Positions 1 to 9,087 of a DNA stretch of 36,418 bases are shown here, one piece after another. This DNA is from an uncultured Nitrosomonadales bacterium. GTDB taxonomy: Bacteria > Pseudomonadota > Gammaproteobacteria > Burkholderiales > Gallionellaceae. The stretch is taken from positions 1 to 36,418 of the forward strand of contig CAISHO010000111.1 in the NCBI GenBank assembly GCA_903885165.1, read 5' to 3'. A program made the position numbers and the translations under genes. Each line of letters starts with the position of its first letter. Positions within the stretch are counted from its first letter, which is position 1. Under the pieces are notes generated by a model. The model searched no databases and was not told the DNA's origin. It saw only the letters and a program-made list of their open reading frames with translations.

Positions 1-2219
1 ATTTCGGTCAGGGTAAATGGTATCCGGGAGAACCGCTACCGCGCTGGGCGTTGGGTTGTTACTGGCGGCTGGACGGTAAACCGCTTTGGAATGATGCGAA
101 ACTGCTGGTAACGTCTGATGCTGCGGGAACGCTTAAAACGGAGGACGGGCAGCGCTTTATCTCCCGTTTGGCTCAATCGCTGGCACTGGATGAGCGGTTT
201 GTCATCACCGCGTATGAAGATGTAACACAAATTATCGATCAGGACCAGCGCTGGCCGAACAATCTCGATCCGCTTCATTCCGATTTGAAGACGTCCGACG
301 AGCGGCGCCGTGTGGCGGCTTTGATAGAACGCGGTTTAGGTGAGCCGGCAGGGTATGTGCTGCCGATGAAAGCCTTGCCGCCCGATGCTGAACATAGCGC
401 GGCTGGATTCCGTTCCAGTCCCTGGCCGCTGCGCCGCGAGCATTTGTATCTGATCGGCGGGGATTCGCCGCTGGGCTTGCGTCTGCCGCTAGCTTCCTTG
501 CCCTGGGTGATGCCAGAGGCTAGGGAAGAAGAATTCGGTCGCGATCCGTTTGCCGATATAGCACCGCTGCGTGACTCGTCGTCAGCTCAAGCCGCCAAAA
601 TTGTGCCGCCCAAACTGAGTTACGATCCGCACGAGATTGTGCACACTGCCTTGTGTGTCGAGGTGAGAAACGGGGTGTTGTGCGTATTTTTGCCGCCCGT
701 GCCCTTGCTGGAGGACTTTATTGTGCTGCTGAGTGCCATCGAAGCTTGTGCCGCAGCGCTGAAGTTGCCGTTGCGACTGGAAGGTTATACCCCGCCGTCG
801 GATCCTCGTCTGAAAGAGTTTCGTATCACGCCCGATCCCGGTGTGATCGAAGTCAATATCCATCCTTCGTCGAGCTGGGCGCAACTTGTTGAAAATACTC
901 ATATTTTATACGATGAGGCGAGACTCGCCCGATTGGGTACTGACAAGTTTATGATGGACGGTCGTCATGCCGGCACAGGTGGCGGCAATCACGTGACGCT
1001 GGGGGCTGCCACGCCCGCCGATTCGCCCTGTCTGCGTCGCCCGGACGTGCTGATGAGTTTCATTACCTACTGGCAGCATCATCCGGCATTGTCTTATTTG
1101 TTCTCGGGGATGTTTATCGGTCCGACCAGTCAGGCGCCCCGGGTGGATGAGGCCAGACACGAAGGGCTGTACGAACTTGAGATTGCCTTTCAGCAGATGA
1201 GCGAGCACCTCAAACCCGGCACGGAGAGTGCTCAGCCCTGGCTGGTGGACAGGTTGTTGCGCAATTTGCTGGTCGATCTGTCCGGCAATACGCACCGCGC
1301 CGAATTTTGTATCGATAAACTGTATTCGCCCGACAGTGCGACCGGACGTTTGGGGCTGGTTGAGTTTCGCGGTTTCGAGATGCCGCCGCATGCGCAGATG
1401 TCTTTGCTGCAGATGTTGCTGCTGCGTGCGCTGGTGGCGCGTTTCTGGCAAACGCCTTATACCGGCAACCTGAATCGCTGGGGTACAGAACTGCATGACC
1501 GCTATATGCTGCCGCACTTTGTCGCCCAAGATATGCGCGATGTGGTGCAGGACTTGCAGCGCGCCGGATATGCCTTCGAATTCGAGTGGTTTGCGCCTTT
1601 CCTTGAATTCAGATTCCCGCGCTTCGGTTCGGTGGCGTATCAGGGCATCGAGATTGAATTGCGTCAGGCGATAGAACCCTGGCACGTGTTGGGCGAGGAA
1701 ATGGCGGCTGGCGGGACGGCGCGTTATGTTGATTCTTCGCTGGAACGTATGCAAGTCAAAGTTCGCCACATGAACGATAACCGCCACATCTTAACCTGCA
1801 ATGGCCGTCCGTTGCCGCTGACCTCGACCGGGGTGCGCGGCGAATACGTCGCGGGTGTGCGTTATCGCGCCTGGAGTCCGCCATCCGGTTTGCACCCGAC
1901 TATCGGTGTTCAAGCACCGCTGGTGTTTGATCTGGTGGACAGCTGGAGCGGGCGTTCGATCGGCGGTTGTACCTATCACGTCACCCATCCGGGCGGGCGC
2001 AACTACGACACCTTCCCTGTCAATGCCAATGAGGCCGAGGCGCGGCGCGTGGCGCGTTTTTGGAATCACGGTCATACGCCGGGTGCGGTGCATGTCAGAC
2101 GGGAAGGGCGCAATCCGGACTATCCGCTGACGCTGGATTTACGCCGTGCGCCTGAATCATTGATGGAGGGGATGCCGTTCATGCCGTCTGAAATGATGCA
2201 ACAGCGGAGCCAGCAGTGA
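1..2219 (+). CDS. Transglutaminase-like / DUF2126 (putative amidoligase) protein, C-terminal part
   Basis: The reading frame is open from base 3 to the TGA at 2217-2219, so the N-terminus lies outside the window and the TTG at 51 is not the true start. About 738 residues are visible. The opening FGQGKWYPGEPLPRW and the later DGRHAGTGGGNHVTLG and HPALSYLFSGMFIGPTSQ are typical of the large proteins that join an N-terminal transglutaminase-like cysteine protease domain to a C-terminal DUF2126 domain. DUF2126 has been proposed in the literature to be an amidoligase with a glutamine-synthetase-like fold. The visible part is this C-terminal domain. The substrate is unknown; genomic partners of the family suggest peptide tagging or modification, which is inference here. 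No frame break is seen. Only one flank is visible, so the operon cannot be judged. Confidence 0.85.
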   Translation, partial: FGQGKWYPGEPLPRWALGCYWRLDGKPLWNDAKLLVTSDAAGTLKTEDGQRFISRLAQSLALDERFVITAYEDVTQIIDQDQRWPNNLDPLHSDLKTSDERRRVAALIERGLGEPAGYVLPMKALPPDAEHSAAGFRSSPWPLRREHLYLIGGDSPLGLRLPLASLPWVMPEAREEEFGRDPFADIAPLRDSSSAQAAKIVPPKLSYDPHEIVHTALCVEVRNGVLCVFLPPVPLLEDFIVLLSAIEACAAALKLPLRLEGYTPPSDPRLKEFRITPDPGVIEVNIHPSSSWAQLVENTHILYDEARLARLGTDKFMMDGRHAGTGGGNHVTLGAATPADSPCLRRPDVLMSFITYWQHHPALSYLFSGMFIGPTSQAPRVDEARHEGLYELEIAFQQMSEHLKPGTESAQPWLVDRLLRNLLVDLSGNTHRAEFCIDKLYSPDSATGRLGLVEFRGFEMPPHAQMSLLQMLLLRALVARFWQTPYTGNLNRWGTELHDRYMLPHFVAQDMRDVVQDLQRAGYAFEFEWFAPFLEFRFPRFGSVAYQGIEIELRQAIEPWHVLGEEMAAGGTARYVDSSLERMQVKVRHMNDNRHILTCNGRPLPLTSTGVRGEYVAGVRYRAWSPPSGLHPTIGVQAPLVFDLVDSWSGRSIGGCTYHVTHPGGRNYDTFPVNANEAEARRVARFWNHGHTPGAVHVRREGRNPDYPLTLDLRRAPESLMEGMPFMPSEMMQQRSQQ

Positions 2220-2647
2220 ACTTTTGATGTACTTAAACTGTAGTGAGTAGTAAAAACTGTTTTTACTATCGCCGGTGGCAGACCGGCAGTAAGGCCGCAA
2301 GGGTCTTCGCCTAAAAACATAATCGCGCGTTGCGCTCTTTGTTTTGAGCGAAAGGCGACCCCGGTTTGCCGCGCCTCCGGCGTGCCCTCGATAGTCCGCA
2401 AGCATCCGGGCTGCGCAACTCGCCCTAGTTGGGCGCAAACAACACGCCCAACTGCGGAGCTCGAACAGTGTTGGCTCAGCAAACTTTCGCGTTAATCGTT
2501 TCGCCGAAACTGTTGCAATGTTTCTCATTGCAACACGTTTTCGCCTAACCCCACCGTTGTTTGCAGACTATCTGCGGCGGCGCGCAGGGGCGAAGGGTTG
2601 TGCTGAATGTGCTTCATTTCATTGGGTTATTAATTCTATATAGCCTT
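2220..2647. other. Gene-free stretch rich in perfect hairpins
   Basis: No convincing gene lies between the DUF2126 stop and the end of tldD. The stretch holds a run of short perfect inverted repeats: 2248-2256/2260-2268 (9 bp, 3-nt loop), 2271-2276/2282-2287 (6 bp), 2333-2337/2346-2350 (5 bp), 2427-2435/2445-2453 (9 bp), 2511-2520/2526-2535 (10 bp, followed by CGTTTT), and 2563-2567/2571-2575 (5 bp). The first could end the DUF2126 transcript, although its stem is AT-rich. The rest resembles a repeat or structured-RNA element. Two overlapping minus-strand open frames here have low-complexity Arg/Cys-rich translations and no clear ribosome site, so they were not called. Confidence 0.5.
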
Positions 2648-4093
2648 TTAAACGGTGCCGCCTACTGTCAATCCATCTATTCTGACTGTGGGTTGACCGA
2701 CACCGACTGGTACGCTTTGACCTTCCTTACCGCAGGTGCCCACTCCCGGGTCGAGCGCCATGTCGTTACCTATCATCGAGATACGGGTCAATACATCCGG
2801 GCCGTTGCCGATCAGCGTCGCGCCTTTGACCGGATGCGTGATCTTGCCGTCTTCGATCATATAGGCTTCGGCGGTGGAGAACACGAACTTGCCGCTGGTG
2901 ATATCCACCTGGCCGCCTGCAAAATTGACCGCATACAGGCCGTGTTTAACCGAGGCAATGATCTCCGCAGGATCTTTGTCGCCGCCCAGCATATAGGTGT
3001 TGGTCATGCGCGGTAGCGGGATATGCGCATAGGATTCGCGGCGTGCATTGCCGGTCACAGGAACACCCATCAGGCGCGCATTCAGACTGTCTTGCAGATA
3101 GCCTTTGAGTATGCCGTCTTCAATCAGGGTCGTGCACTGGGTCGGGTTGCCTTCATCGTCCATCTGCATCGAGCCGCGACGGTCGGCTAACGTGCCGTCA
3201 TCAACCACCGTCACGCCCGCTGAGGCTACGCGTTCGCCCACCCGTCCCGAGAAGGCGGAACTGCCCTTACGGTTAAAGTCGCCTTCCAGTCCGTGACCGA
3301 TCGCTTCATGCAGCAGGATGCCCGGCCAGCCGTTGCCCAGCACCACGGTCATGTTGCCGGCAGGAGCTGGGGCCGCATCCAGATTGACTACCGCCTGATG
3401 GACAGCAAGTGCGGCATATTTATGCAACAACGCGTCGTCGAAATAACTGTAATTGAAGCGTCCGCCACCACCGGCAGAGCCTTGCTCGCGGCGTCCGTTG
3501 CTCTCGATGATGACGGTGATCGATAATCTGACCAGCGGGCGGATATCCGCATTCATCAGGCCGTCGCTGCGCGCGACCATCACCACCTCGTATTCGCCGG
3601 CCAGACCTGCCATCACCTGCACCACGCGCGGGTCAAGTGCGCGCGCATAGCCTTCGATGCGTTCTAGCAGGGCGACCTTGTCGGCATCTTTTAAGCTGGC
3701 AATCGGGTCGTTGGGTAGATAGATGTCGCGCCGGGAACCGCGATGCAGCATGGGGACGGTTTGCGTACCGCCGGCACTGGCGATGGCGCGGGTTGCGCTG
3801 GCTGCGCTTTGCAGCGCATTTAAGCTAATGTCATCGGAGTAGGCAAAAGCGGTTTTCTCACCGCTGACAGCGCGTACCCCAACCCCCTGGTCGATGCTGA
3901 AGCTGCCTGATTTGACGATACCCTCTTCCAGTGACCAGCTTTCCGCGCGGCTATACTGAAAATAAAGATCAGCATAATCAAGATGATGCGCTAACATGCT
4001 GTTGAATACCTGTTCAATCTGACGTGTTTCGATCGAGTAGGGAGCGAGCAGGATTTGCTGCGCCGAGGTGAACAGTGAGTCAGATGAGGTCAT
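2648..4093 (-). CDS. tldD: Metalloprotease TldD
   Basis: The 481-residue product has the length and sequence of TldD, the catalytic subunit of the TldD/TldE (PmbA) zinc protease. In E. coli this protease trims unfolded or modified peptides such as microcin B17 precursor and acts on the CcdA antitoxin. The HExxxH zinc motif is visible as HEAIGH at residues 262-267, followed by GLEGDF, and the C-terminus carries the glycine-rich DPGVGTCGKEGQSVPVGVG segment. The start at 4093 has no strong Shine-Dalgarno, but the N-terminus matches family length. It is the last gene of a minus-strand group after yhdP and a nitrilase-family amidase, 81 bp downstream of the latter. The partner tldE is not in the window. 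Confidence 0.95.
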   Translation of the reverse strand: MTSSDSLFTSAQQILLAPYSIETRQIEQVFNSMLAHHLDYADLYFQYSRAESWSLEEGIVKSGSFSIDQGVGVRAVSGEKTAFAYSDDISLNALQSAASATRAIASAGGTQTVPMLHRGSRRDIYLPNDPIASLKDADKVALLERIEGYARALDPRVVQVMAGLAGEYEVVMVARSDGLMNADIRPLVRLSITVIIESNGRREQGSAGGGGRFNYSYFDDALLHKYAALAVHQAVVNLDAAPAPAGNMTVVLGNGWPGILLHEAIGHGLEGDFNRKGSSAFSGRVGERVASAGVTVVDDGTLADRRGSMQMDDEGNPTQCTTLIEDGILKGYLQDSLNARLMGVPVTGNARRESYAHIPLPRMTNTYMLGGDKDPAEIIASVKHGLYAVNFAGGQVDITSGKFVFSTAEAYMIEDGKITHPVKGATLIGNGPDVLTRISMIGNDMALDPGVGTCGKEGQSVPVGVGQPTVRIDGLTVGGTV

Positions 4094-4125
4094 ATATTTA
4101 AAATTGGAAGTGGGTAGTGGATAGT

Positions 4126-4170
4126 GGAGAGTTGGTTAAGCAGGGTATTACTTCCCGCTTCCCACTCTCC
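4126..4170. repeat. Intercistronic hairpin between the amidase gene and tldD
   Basis: GGAGAGTTGG (4126-4135) can pair with CCCACTCTCC (4161-4170) with one mismatch, in the 81-bp gap between the two minus-strand genes. On the minus strand no uridine run follows, so it is more likely a processing or stability hairpin, or chance, than a terminator. The left flank (about 4107-4131) is a degenerate run of AGTGG-like units. Confidence 0.35.
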
Positions 4171-4174
4171 GGTT

Positions 4175-5023
4175 TTAGCAGCTGTGCAGTGTACGGTGAT
4201 CCAGGGCGGGCAGGCTGTTACGCAGACTGGTCTGATAACTTCGGTTAATTTCGGCAATTACCACGCCCGAGCCACGGGGTAGTCTGTCCAGTATGCGGCC
4301 CCAGGGATCGACGATCATACTGTTGCCGTGTGTCTCGCGTCCGTTGACATGGTATCCGCCCTGTGCAGACGCGACCATATAAGCCAGATTTTCTATGGCG
4401 CGAGCGCGTATCAGCACTTCCCAGTGCATCTTGCCGGTGGTGTCGGTAAAAGCGGCGGGCAGTACGATCATATCGACGTTTTTCATTGCACGGAACAGTT
4501 CTGGAAAGCGCAGGTCGTAACAGACCGCAAGTCCGATACGCCCAAAAGGGCTGTCCACTACCACGACCTGATTGCCCGGCTCTATGGTCTGCGCTTCATC
4601 GTAGCTTTCATTACCCAGCGACAGACTGAACAGGTGAATCTTGTCGTAGCGGGCGACCTGTTGGCCTTGATCGTCAAAGACCAGACAACTGTTGAGCACC
4701 TTATCGGGGGTGCTGGCGGCTAGCGGGATAGAGCCGCCGACCAGCCAGATTTTATGCTGACGAGCGGTGTCGCTCAAAAAAGTCTGTATAGGACCGTGGC
4801 CGGCTTGCTCGCGGACCTTCAGTTTGTCTTGTTCGTTCATGCCCATGATCGCGAAAAATTCCGGTAACACCACCAGACGCGCACCTTGTTCTGCGGCCTT
4901 GGCGATTAGACGCCGTGCTTCGCTCAGATTGCCGGCGACATTAGGACCGGAAGCCATCTGGATGGCGGCGATCTTGAAAGTATTAAGGGATGCGTCGGTG
5001 CAGGTTGAGTTTCCGGCTGGCAT
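4175..5023 (-). CDS. Carbon-nitrogen hydrolase of the nitrilase superfamily (Nit1/deaminated-glutathione-amidase-like)
   Basis: The 282-residue protein carries the complete nitrilase-superfamily triad: Glu55 in LPEFFAIMG, Lys128 in RYDKIHLFS and Cys168 in GLAVCYDLRFPEL. The sequence around the cysteine, the GNESYDEAQTIEPGN segment and the C-terminal region resemble the Nit1/YbeM branch. That branch hydrolyses deaminated glutathione to alpha-ketoglutarate and cysteinylglycine, a metabolite-repair reaction in the cytoplasm. Assignment to that substrate is by family and is not proven by sequence. The ATG at 5023 has AGGAAAA just upstream, which supports this start even though it adds about 15 residues before the conserved core. 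The gene lies 24 bp after yhdP and before tldD, so cotranscription is likely. Confidence 0.88.
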   Translation of the reverse strand: MPAGNSTCTDASLNTFKIAAIQMASGPNVAGNLSEARRLIAKAAEQGARLVVLPEFFAIMGMNEQDKLKVREQAGHGPIQTFLSDTARQHKIWLVGGSIPLAASTPDKVLNSCLVFDDQGQQVARYDKIHLFSLSLGNESYDEAQTIEPGNQVVVVDSPFGRIGLAVCYDLRFPELFRAMKNVDMIVLPAAFTDTTGKMHWEVLIRARAIENLAYMVASAQGGYHVNGRETHGNSMIVDPWGRILDRLPRGSGVVIAEINRSYQTSLRNSLPALDHRTLHSC

Positions 5024-5047
5024 ATGTTTTCCTGAATAGTGGTTCCG

Positions 5048-8000
5048 TTAATTAGTTGGTGCTGGTTTTGCTGCGGGTAATATCTTGACGGGTGTTTCGC
5101 CCACCTTGACGACATTCGGGTCGCTCCAGGTCCCGCTGACATTGTATTCAAAAGAGATTAACTTATCGAGTGGATTGCCTAATACTTTGTTGACGATCAG
5201 TGCACCGATCCCCACCACGGGTCCACCGGCGAAGGCGCTAAGCATCGAGACACTGGAACCTAAGGTCGGCAAGACTTCCACGCGCAGATTTTGTGTCTCA
5301 TCGTTCAGGTTGACGCTTCCCTTCATAGTGACTTTTGCGGAAGAACCATCGATGTGTAAATCCTGGGTTTGCATCACGCCATTTTTGAGTGTGGCATTAC
5401 CGTTGATATTGTCGAACTCAAATCCTGCACTGAATACATCGGTAAAATCCAGTGTAATACGCTTGGGGAGGGCCTGTAAACTGAGTATACCCAGCAGCTT
5501 GCCAATTCCCGGATCCATCTTGAGAAACTGTCCCTTGCCCGTATCGAGTTTGAGTGTACCCTCCAGTGTGGCGTAGTTGAACTTATCCGGTTGGCCATTC
5601 CAACTCATATTGGCGGCCAGTTTTCCGCTGCCGTTTTTTACCGTATTTGGATAACCTGAACGTGCCAGGATTTTTCCGGCATTGGAAATATCCATCAGCA
5701 GATTGATTTGCGTTTGCGAGTGTGCTTGTGTGCTGTGCCACAGACCGTCACCGTTGATGCTGCCATCCGCATTGCTAATGTGCAAACGACGCAGCCGCCA
5801 GTCTTGCCCTTCAGGATAACCGGTCAGTTCAAAATGGCCGATTTGCTTGTTCTTGTAGAGCAGATCATCGATGGAAATCTCTATGGCGGGCAGCTTGTGC
5901 GGGCTGGATTCGACCGGTTTAGCGGCAGGTTGTACGGCAGGTGCTTCGCTGTCGGTCCAGTACAGGTTGCGCAAACGGGCGGTCACTTTGCCCGCACCGT
6001 TAAAGCTCTGAGGTAACCAGATCACTTCCCCGTTGAGCTGAGGGCTGGCGAGTTGAGTGGTCAGGCCGTCACCGCGTTTTGCCGCGTTGATTTGTAAATC
6101 GGACAGTTTTAGTCCGTAAGCGGTGAGCTTGTCAATATGCAGATTGGCGCCGGCAATCGGCAGTGCTGCGCCGTCTGATCCACCGCTCAGTGCGTCCCAA
6201 CCTTGCAGTGACAATTCGGGTAGATTGCCTGTTACCCACACGCCGGCCCTGAGCTCAGCCGAAGGACTCTGTTTGAGATCTGCGGGCAGCTTATCTGTGG
6301 TTTGTGCGTTGAAATTGATCAGGCCGCGTTTGATTACGCTAATGCCGTTTTCTTCCGTGCGCATCAGGCGCGCGTTGAGTAATTTGCCGAGTTGTACGGT
6401 GATCTGATCTTGTCCGTCAGCGATATTCTTTTTCTCGATACGCAGCGGCCAGACTTCGTTACTGCGCTTGGTGAGCGGGACCGGCAGGGTGGAGCTGATG
6501 CCAGCTAAGTTGGAATTGAGAACGATCTGCGGAATTTTTTTGACGATGCTGATATTCGCATCCCAGGTTGTCGAACCGTGCAGAAAACCTAACACAGGAT
6601 TTTTTTCTGTACGGCGTAATACTTCAAGATTGATGCGCCCCTGGGCATTGGCTTTGACAGCCCCGCCTTCGGCAGTTTGGACATTCATATGCGCGGGACC
6701 GCCCAGAATGTCGGCGGCCACATTGTTCGCCTGCATCGCCGATTCGGTAAAGGATAATTCGCCGTGCGTGTTACGTAACCAGGGCGCACCGGCACCCAGA
6801 TCAATATCACTGGCAGGGATGCGTAGCAGGCCGGATACTTTGACCGGTTTTGTGCCCTGCAGGGGAATGCGTGCAGACAGTTGCAGATGTCCGTTGCCGC
6901 TGGCACTCATCCCGTCGGTGAACTCGTTAATATAGCCATGTACCGGGCTTTGCTGGATGAATTGCAAAAAGGTATTGTTGGCTCCATCGGCTTCGCCCTT
7001 GATGTCCAGCGGCATGTCCGGGTTTCTCATGTCTGGCAGGGTGACGCTCAGATGGTGCACCTGCGCACCCATCATATTGGCGTTTTGTGATTGCACCTCC
7101 AGTTTGTTGTTGCGCATGATTAGTTCGCCGGACAAATTGTCGATGACGGGCCAGTCGGGGGCGAATTTGACCGCGACGCCCTGGGCGTGCGCGCCCATTT
7201 CAATAAACGTATCACGGGTTCCATCCAGCGGGAAATCGCTCAGATTTCCTTTGATGCGCAGGTGAAAATCTTCCGTGTGTCCGGACAACATCGCCTCGTT
7301 CAGCCAATCGTTTTCTTTTTTATCCAATGCAATCAGAGGTGTGTAGCGTGCGGCGCGGCGAATGTCCGCGCGCGTCAGATTGACCGTCAAATCCAGCAAG
7401 CCCAATGTGCCGGCTTTGCTTTGGAAGTTGCCGTATAGTGTGCCTGATAGATCATCATTGGCCAGTGCCATGTTGTCCGCGCGTATCGCAAGTTCCCCTT
7501 TTTCGTGCTGCCAGCTCGCCTGACCGGTCAGATTGTGTAACTCCAGCGCTTCCCGCATGAAGCCCGGGGCATTGACGGTCATGTTTTGTGTGTTGAAATT
7601 CAGACGTCCTTTGGATTCGTTGCCATCAACGGCAACAGAGAGTCCGGTAAAGCCCGGCAACTTACCGACTTGCTGTATGGCAAGATCGCTAAACTGCCCC
7701 TTGATTTGATAATTTAGTAATTTGTCTTTGGCGACTTGCCACTGCATATCCAGATTGGATACCAGACCACGGGGTGCATAGGCGTTAAGTTGGCTGCGCA
7801 GTTGTGCTTCCAGCGGGAAGAAGTTCGCCAGATTGACCAGACTTTCCAGTTGAAGGGTGTTCGCACGCAGCGCTCCGCCCGCCGGATGCGATTTGCCGAC
7901 TGGGTAGGTTTGCAGATAAAAATCAGTGGGTTGCAGGCGCAGACCATTGTCAAGTTGCATGGATAAGTTGCGGGTGGAGACTTCCCATCCATCGTTGAGC

Positions 8001-8938
8001 ATTTTCCAGGTGGCGCGTCCGTGCAAAGAATGGACGCCCATCACAGGTACGTCATCGCTTAATCGGGTTGCCACATCACGCAAAGCCAGATCGGCAGTGA
8101 TTTGTGCGATTTTCCCGCCTTCAATACCCAGCCATCCGCGTAACGCACCTCGCCCACTGGAAAGTTGTTCAGGGAGTTTCAACCAGGGGCGCCATGCGAG
8201 CAGGTCGGTGTAGGACAGTTGCGTAAAAATCTGTCCGCGCCATTGTTTTAAATCGTCGATCCGTCTGCCGTGAAAATCCCCTCGTATATCCAGCGGTGAG
8301 GCCAGTTCGATGGGCGGCACGGCTTGCAGCGCAAATTGATGGTGGCTGAATAGACTTTCGATACGTAGATTGACCTGATCCAGCATCAGGGGAGGGGCGC
8401 CACGTTGTTCGTCTACCCAGACGATTACGGCATTGCGCACGACCATACGCGACTGATGCAGCAGCCAGTTGGCCAGGTTTTTGTCTGAACCCCCGGATGA
8501 AACGGCGACGCTGCCGATATATATTTTGCCTTGTGTATCGCGTCGTATCAGCAGGGCGGGGCGGTCAATTTCCAGACTGGCCAGACGGAGTTCGGCCGCA
8601 GGTACCGATAGCCAGGATGCGCTGGCATTGATGTGCGGCAATACCAGCGCGGGTTTGCCCTGATTATCCAGGATATTCACATCGGTTAGGTTGAGGTGGG
8701 GGTACATGCCCATCCAGTTACCCTCAATTTTTCCGATGCTCACCGGATTGCCGATTGCCGCAGACAGGGAGGCGCTGATTTTGTCGTGAAACTGCTCGAT
8801 ATTAGGCAGCAGCCAATAGCGCAGGACGATGATAACGATCGCACATAGCATCGCCGTGATCGTCGTGGCGATGATCGCCAGTCGGGTCAAGCGGTTTAAG
8901 TGGTGCCAGAGCAGGCGAACGGCGCGGGAATTCAACAT
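5048..8938 (-). CDS. yhdP: YhdP family AsmA-like envelope protein
   Basis: The 1296-residue protein has one N-terminal membrane anchor (about residues 16-44). A very long, mostly beta periplasmic part follows, with a DUF3971/AsmA-like organisation and a conserved C-terminus including TLKLDTGKGQFLKMDPGIGK and GPVVGIGALIVNKVLGNPLD. YhdP homologues are bridge-like proteins that, with TamB and YdbH, move phospholipids from the inner to the outer membrane in E. coli. Length and domain order match the family, with no break. It is the first gene of the minus-strand yhdP-amidase-tldD unit, and glnE is transcribed divergently from about 150 bp away. No clear Shine-Dalgarno is seen before the ATG. Confidence 0.93.
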   Translation of the reverse strand: MLNSRAVRLLWHHLNRLTRLAIIATTITAMLCAIVIIVLRYWLLPNIEQFHDKISASLSAAIGNPVSIGKIEGNWMGMYPHLNLTDVNILDNQGKPALVLPHINASASWLSVPAAELRLASLEIDRPALLIRRDTQGKIYIGSVAVSSGGSDKNLANWLLHQSRMVVRNAVIVWVDEQRGAPPLMLDQVNLRIESLFSHHQFALQAVPPIELASPLDIRGDFHGRRIDDLKQWRGQIFTQLSYTDLLAWRPWLKLPEQLSSGRGALRGWLGIEGGKIAQITADLALRDVATRLSDDVPVMGVHSLHGRATWKMLNDGWEVSTRNLSMQLDNGLRLQPTDFYLQTYPVGKSHPAGGALRANTLQLESLVNLANFFPLEAQLRSQLNAYAPRGLVSNLDMQWQVAKDKLLNYQIKGQFSDLAIQQVGKLPGFTGLSVAVDGNESKGRLNFNTQNMTVNAPGFMREALELHNLTGQASWQHEKGELAIRADNMALANDDLSGTLYGNFQSKAGTLGLLDLTVNLTRADIRRAARYTPLIALDKKENDWLNEAMLSGHTEDFHLRIKGNLSDFPLDGTRDTFIEMGAHAQGVAVKFAPDWPVIDNLSGELIMRNNKLEVQSQNANMMGAQVHHLSVTLPDMRNPDMPLDIKGEADGANNTFLQFIQQSPVHGYINEFTDGMSASGNGHLQLSARIPLQGTKPVKVSGLLRIPASDIDLGAGAPWLRNTHGELSFTESAMQANNVAADILGGPAHMNVQTAEGGAVKANAQGRINLEVLRRTEKNPVLGFLHGSTTWDANISIVKKIPQIVLNSNLAGISSTLPVPLTKRSNEVWPLRIEKKNIADGQDQITVQLGKLLNARLMRTEENGISVIKRGLINFNAQTTDKLPADLKQSPSAELRAGVWVTGNLPELSLQGWDALSGGSDGAALPIAGANLHIDKLTAYGLKLSDLQINAAKRGDGLTTQLASPQLNGEVIWLPQSFNGAGKVTARLRNLYWTDSEAPAVQPAAKPVESSPHKLPAIEISIDDLLYKNKQIGHFELTGYPEGQDWRLRRLHISNADGSINGDGLWHSTQAHSQTQINLLMDISNAGKILARSGYPNTVKNGSGKLAANMSWNGQPDKFNYATLEGTLKLDTGKGQFLKMDPGIGKLLGILSLQALPKRITLDFTDVFSAGFEFDNINGNATLKNGVMQTQDLHIDGSSAKVTMKGSVNLNDETQNLRVEVLPTLGSSVSMLSAFAGGPVVGIGALIVNKVLGNPLDKLISFEYNVSGTWSDPNVVKVGETPVKILPAAKPAPTN

Positions 8939-8951
8939 AAGTACAGTTAGG

Positions 8952-9031
8952 AGTCGCTAGACGTAAGTTGTCAGTTAAACCAAAAAAGTTGTTAACATTA
9001 GCCATCAGTAGTTCAATACCGACTAGCGACT
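8952..9031. repeat. Inverted repeat in the yhdP/glnE divergent promoter region
   Basis: AGTCGCTAG (8952-8960) and CTAGCGACT (9023-9031) are exact reverse complements separated by 62 bp, in the 149-bp gap between two divergent genes. The second arm sits in a local direct repeat (GACTAGCGACTAGC). It could be a regulatory pair or a small repeat remnant; no known regulator is recognised. Confidence 0.35.
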
Positions 9032-9087
9032 AGCAATCAATCGTAAGACAATGTGCATTCTAACTTATCAGGCTGGTAAATACGTTC

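Noticed and set aside
906-1787. 293-residue minus-strand open frame
   Set aside because: It lies wholly opposite the DUF2126 gene, which has clear family motifs in its own frame. The antisense translation is rich in Arg, His and Gln with no recognisable domain.
2120-2528. Two overlapping minus-strand open frames of about 120 residues
   Set aside because: They cross the run of perfect hairpins, have no clear ribosome site, and their translations look like a read-through of structured repeat DNA.
4107-4131. Degenerate AGTGG-type tandem units between the amidase gene and tldD
   Set aside because: Too short and imperfect to be a CRISPR or a defined satellite; kept only as context for the hairpin there.
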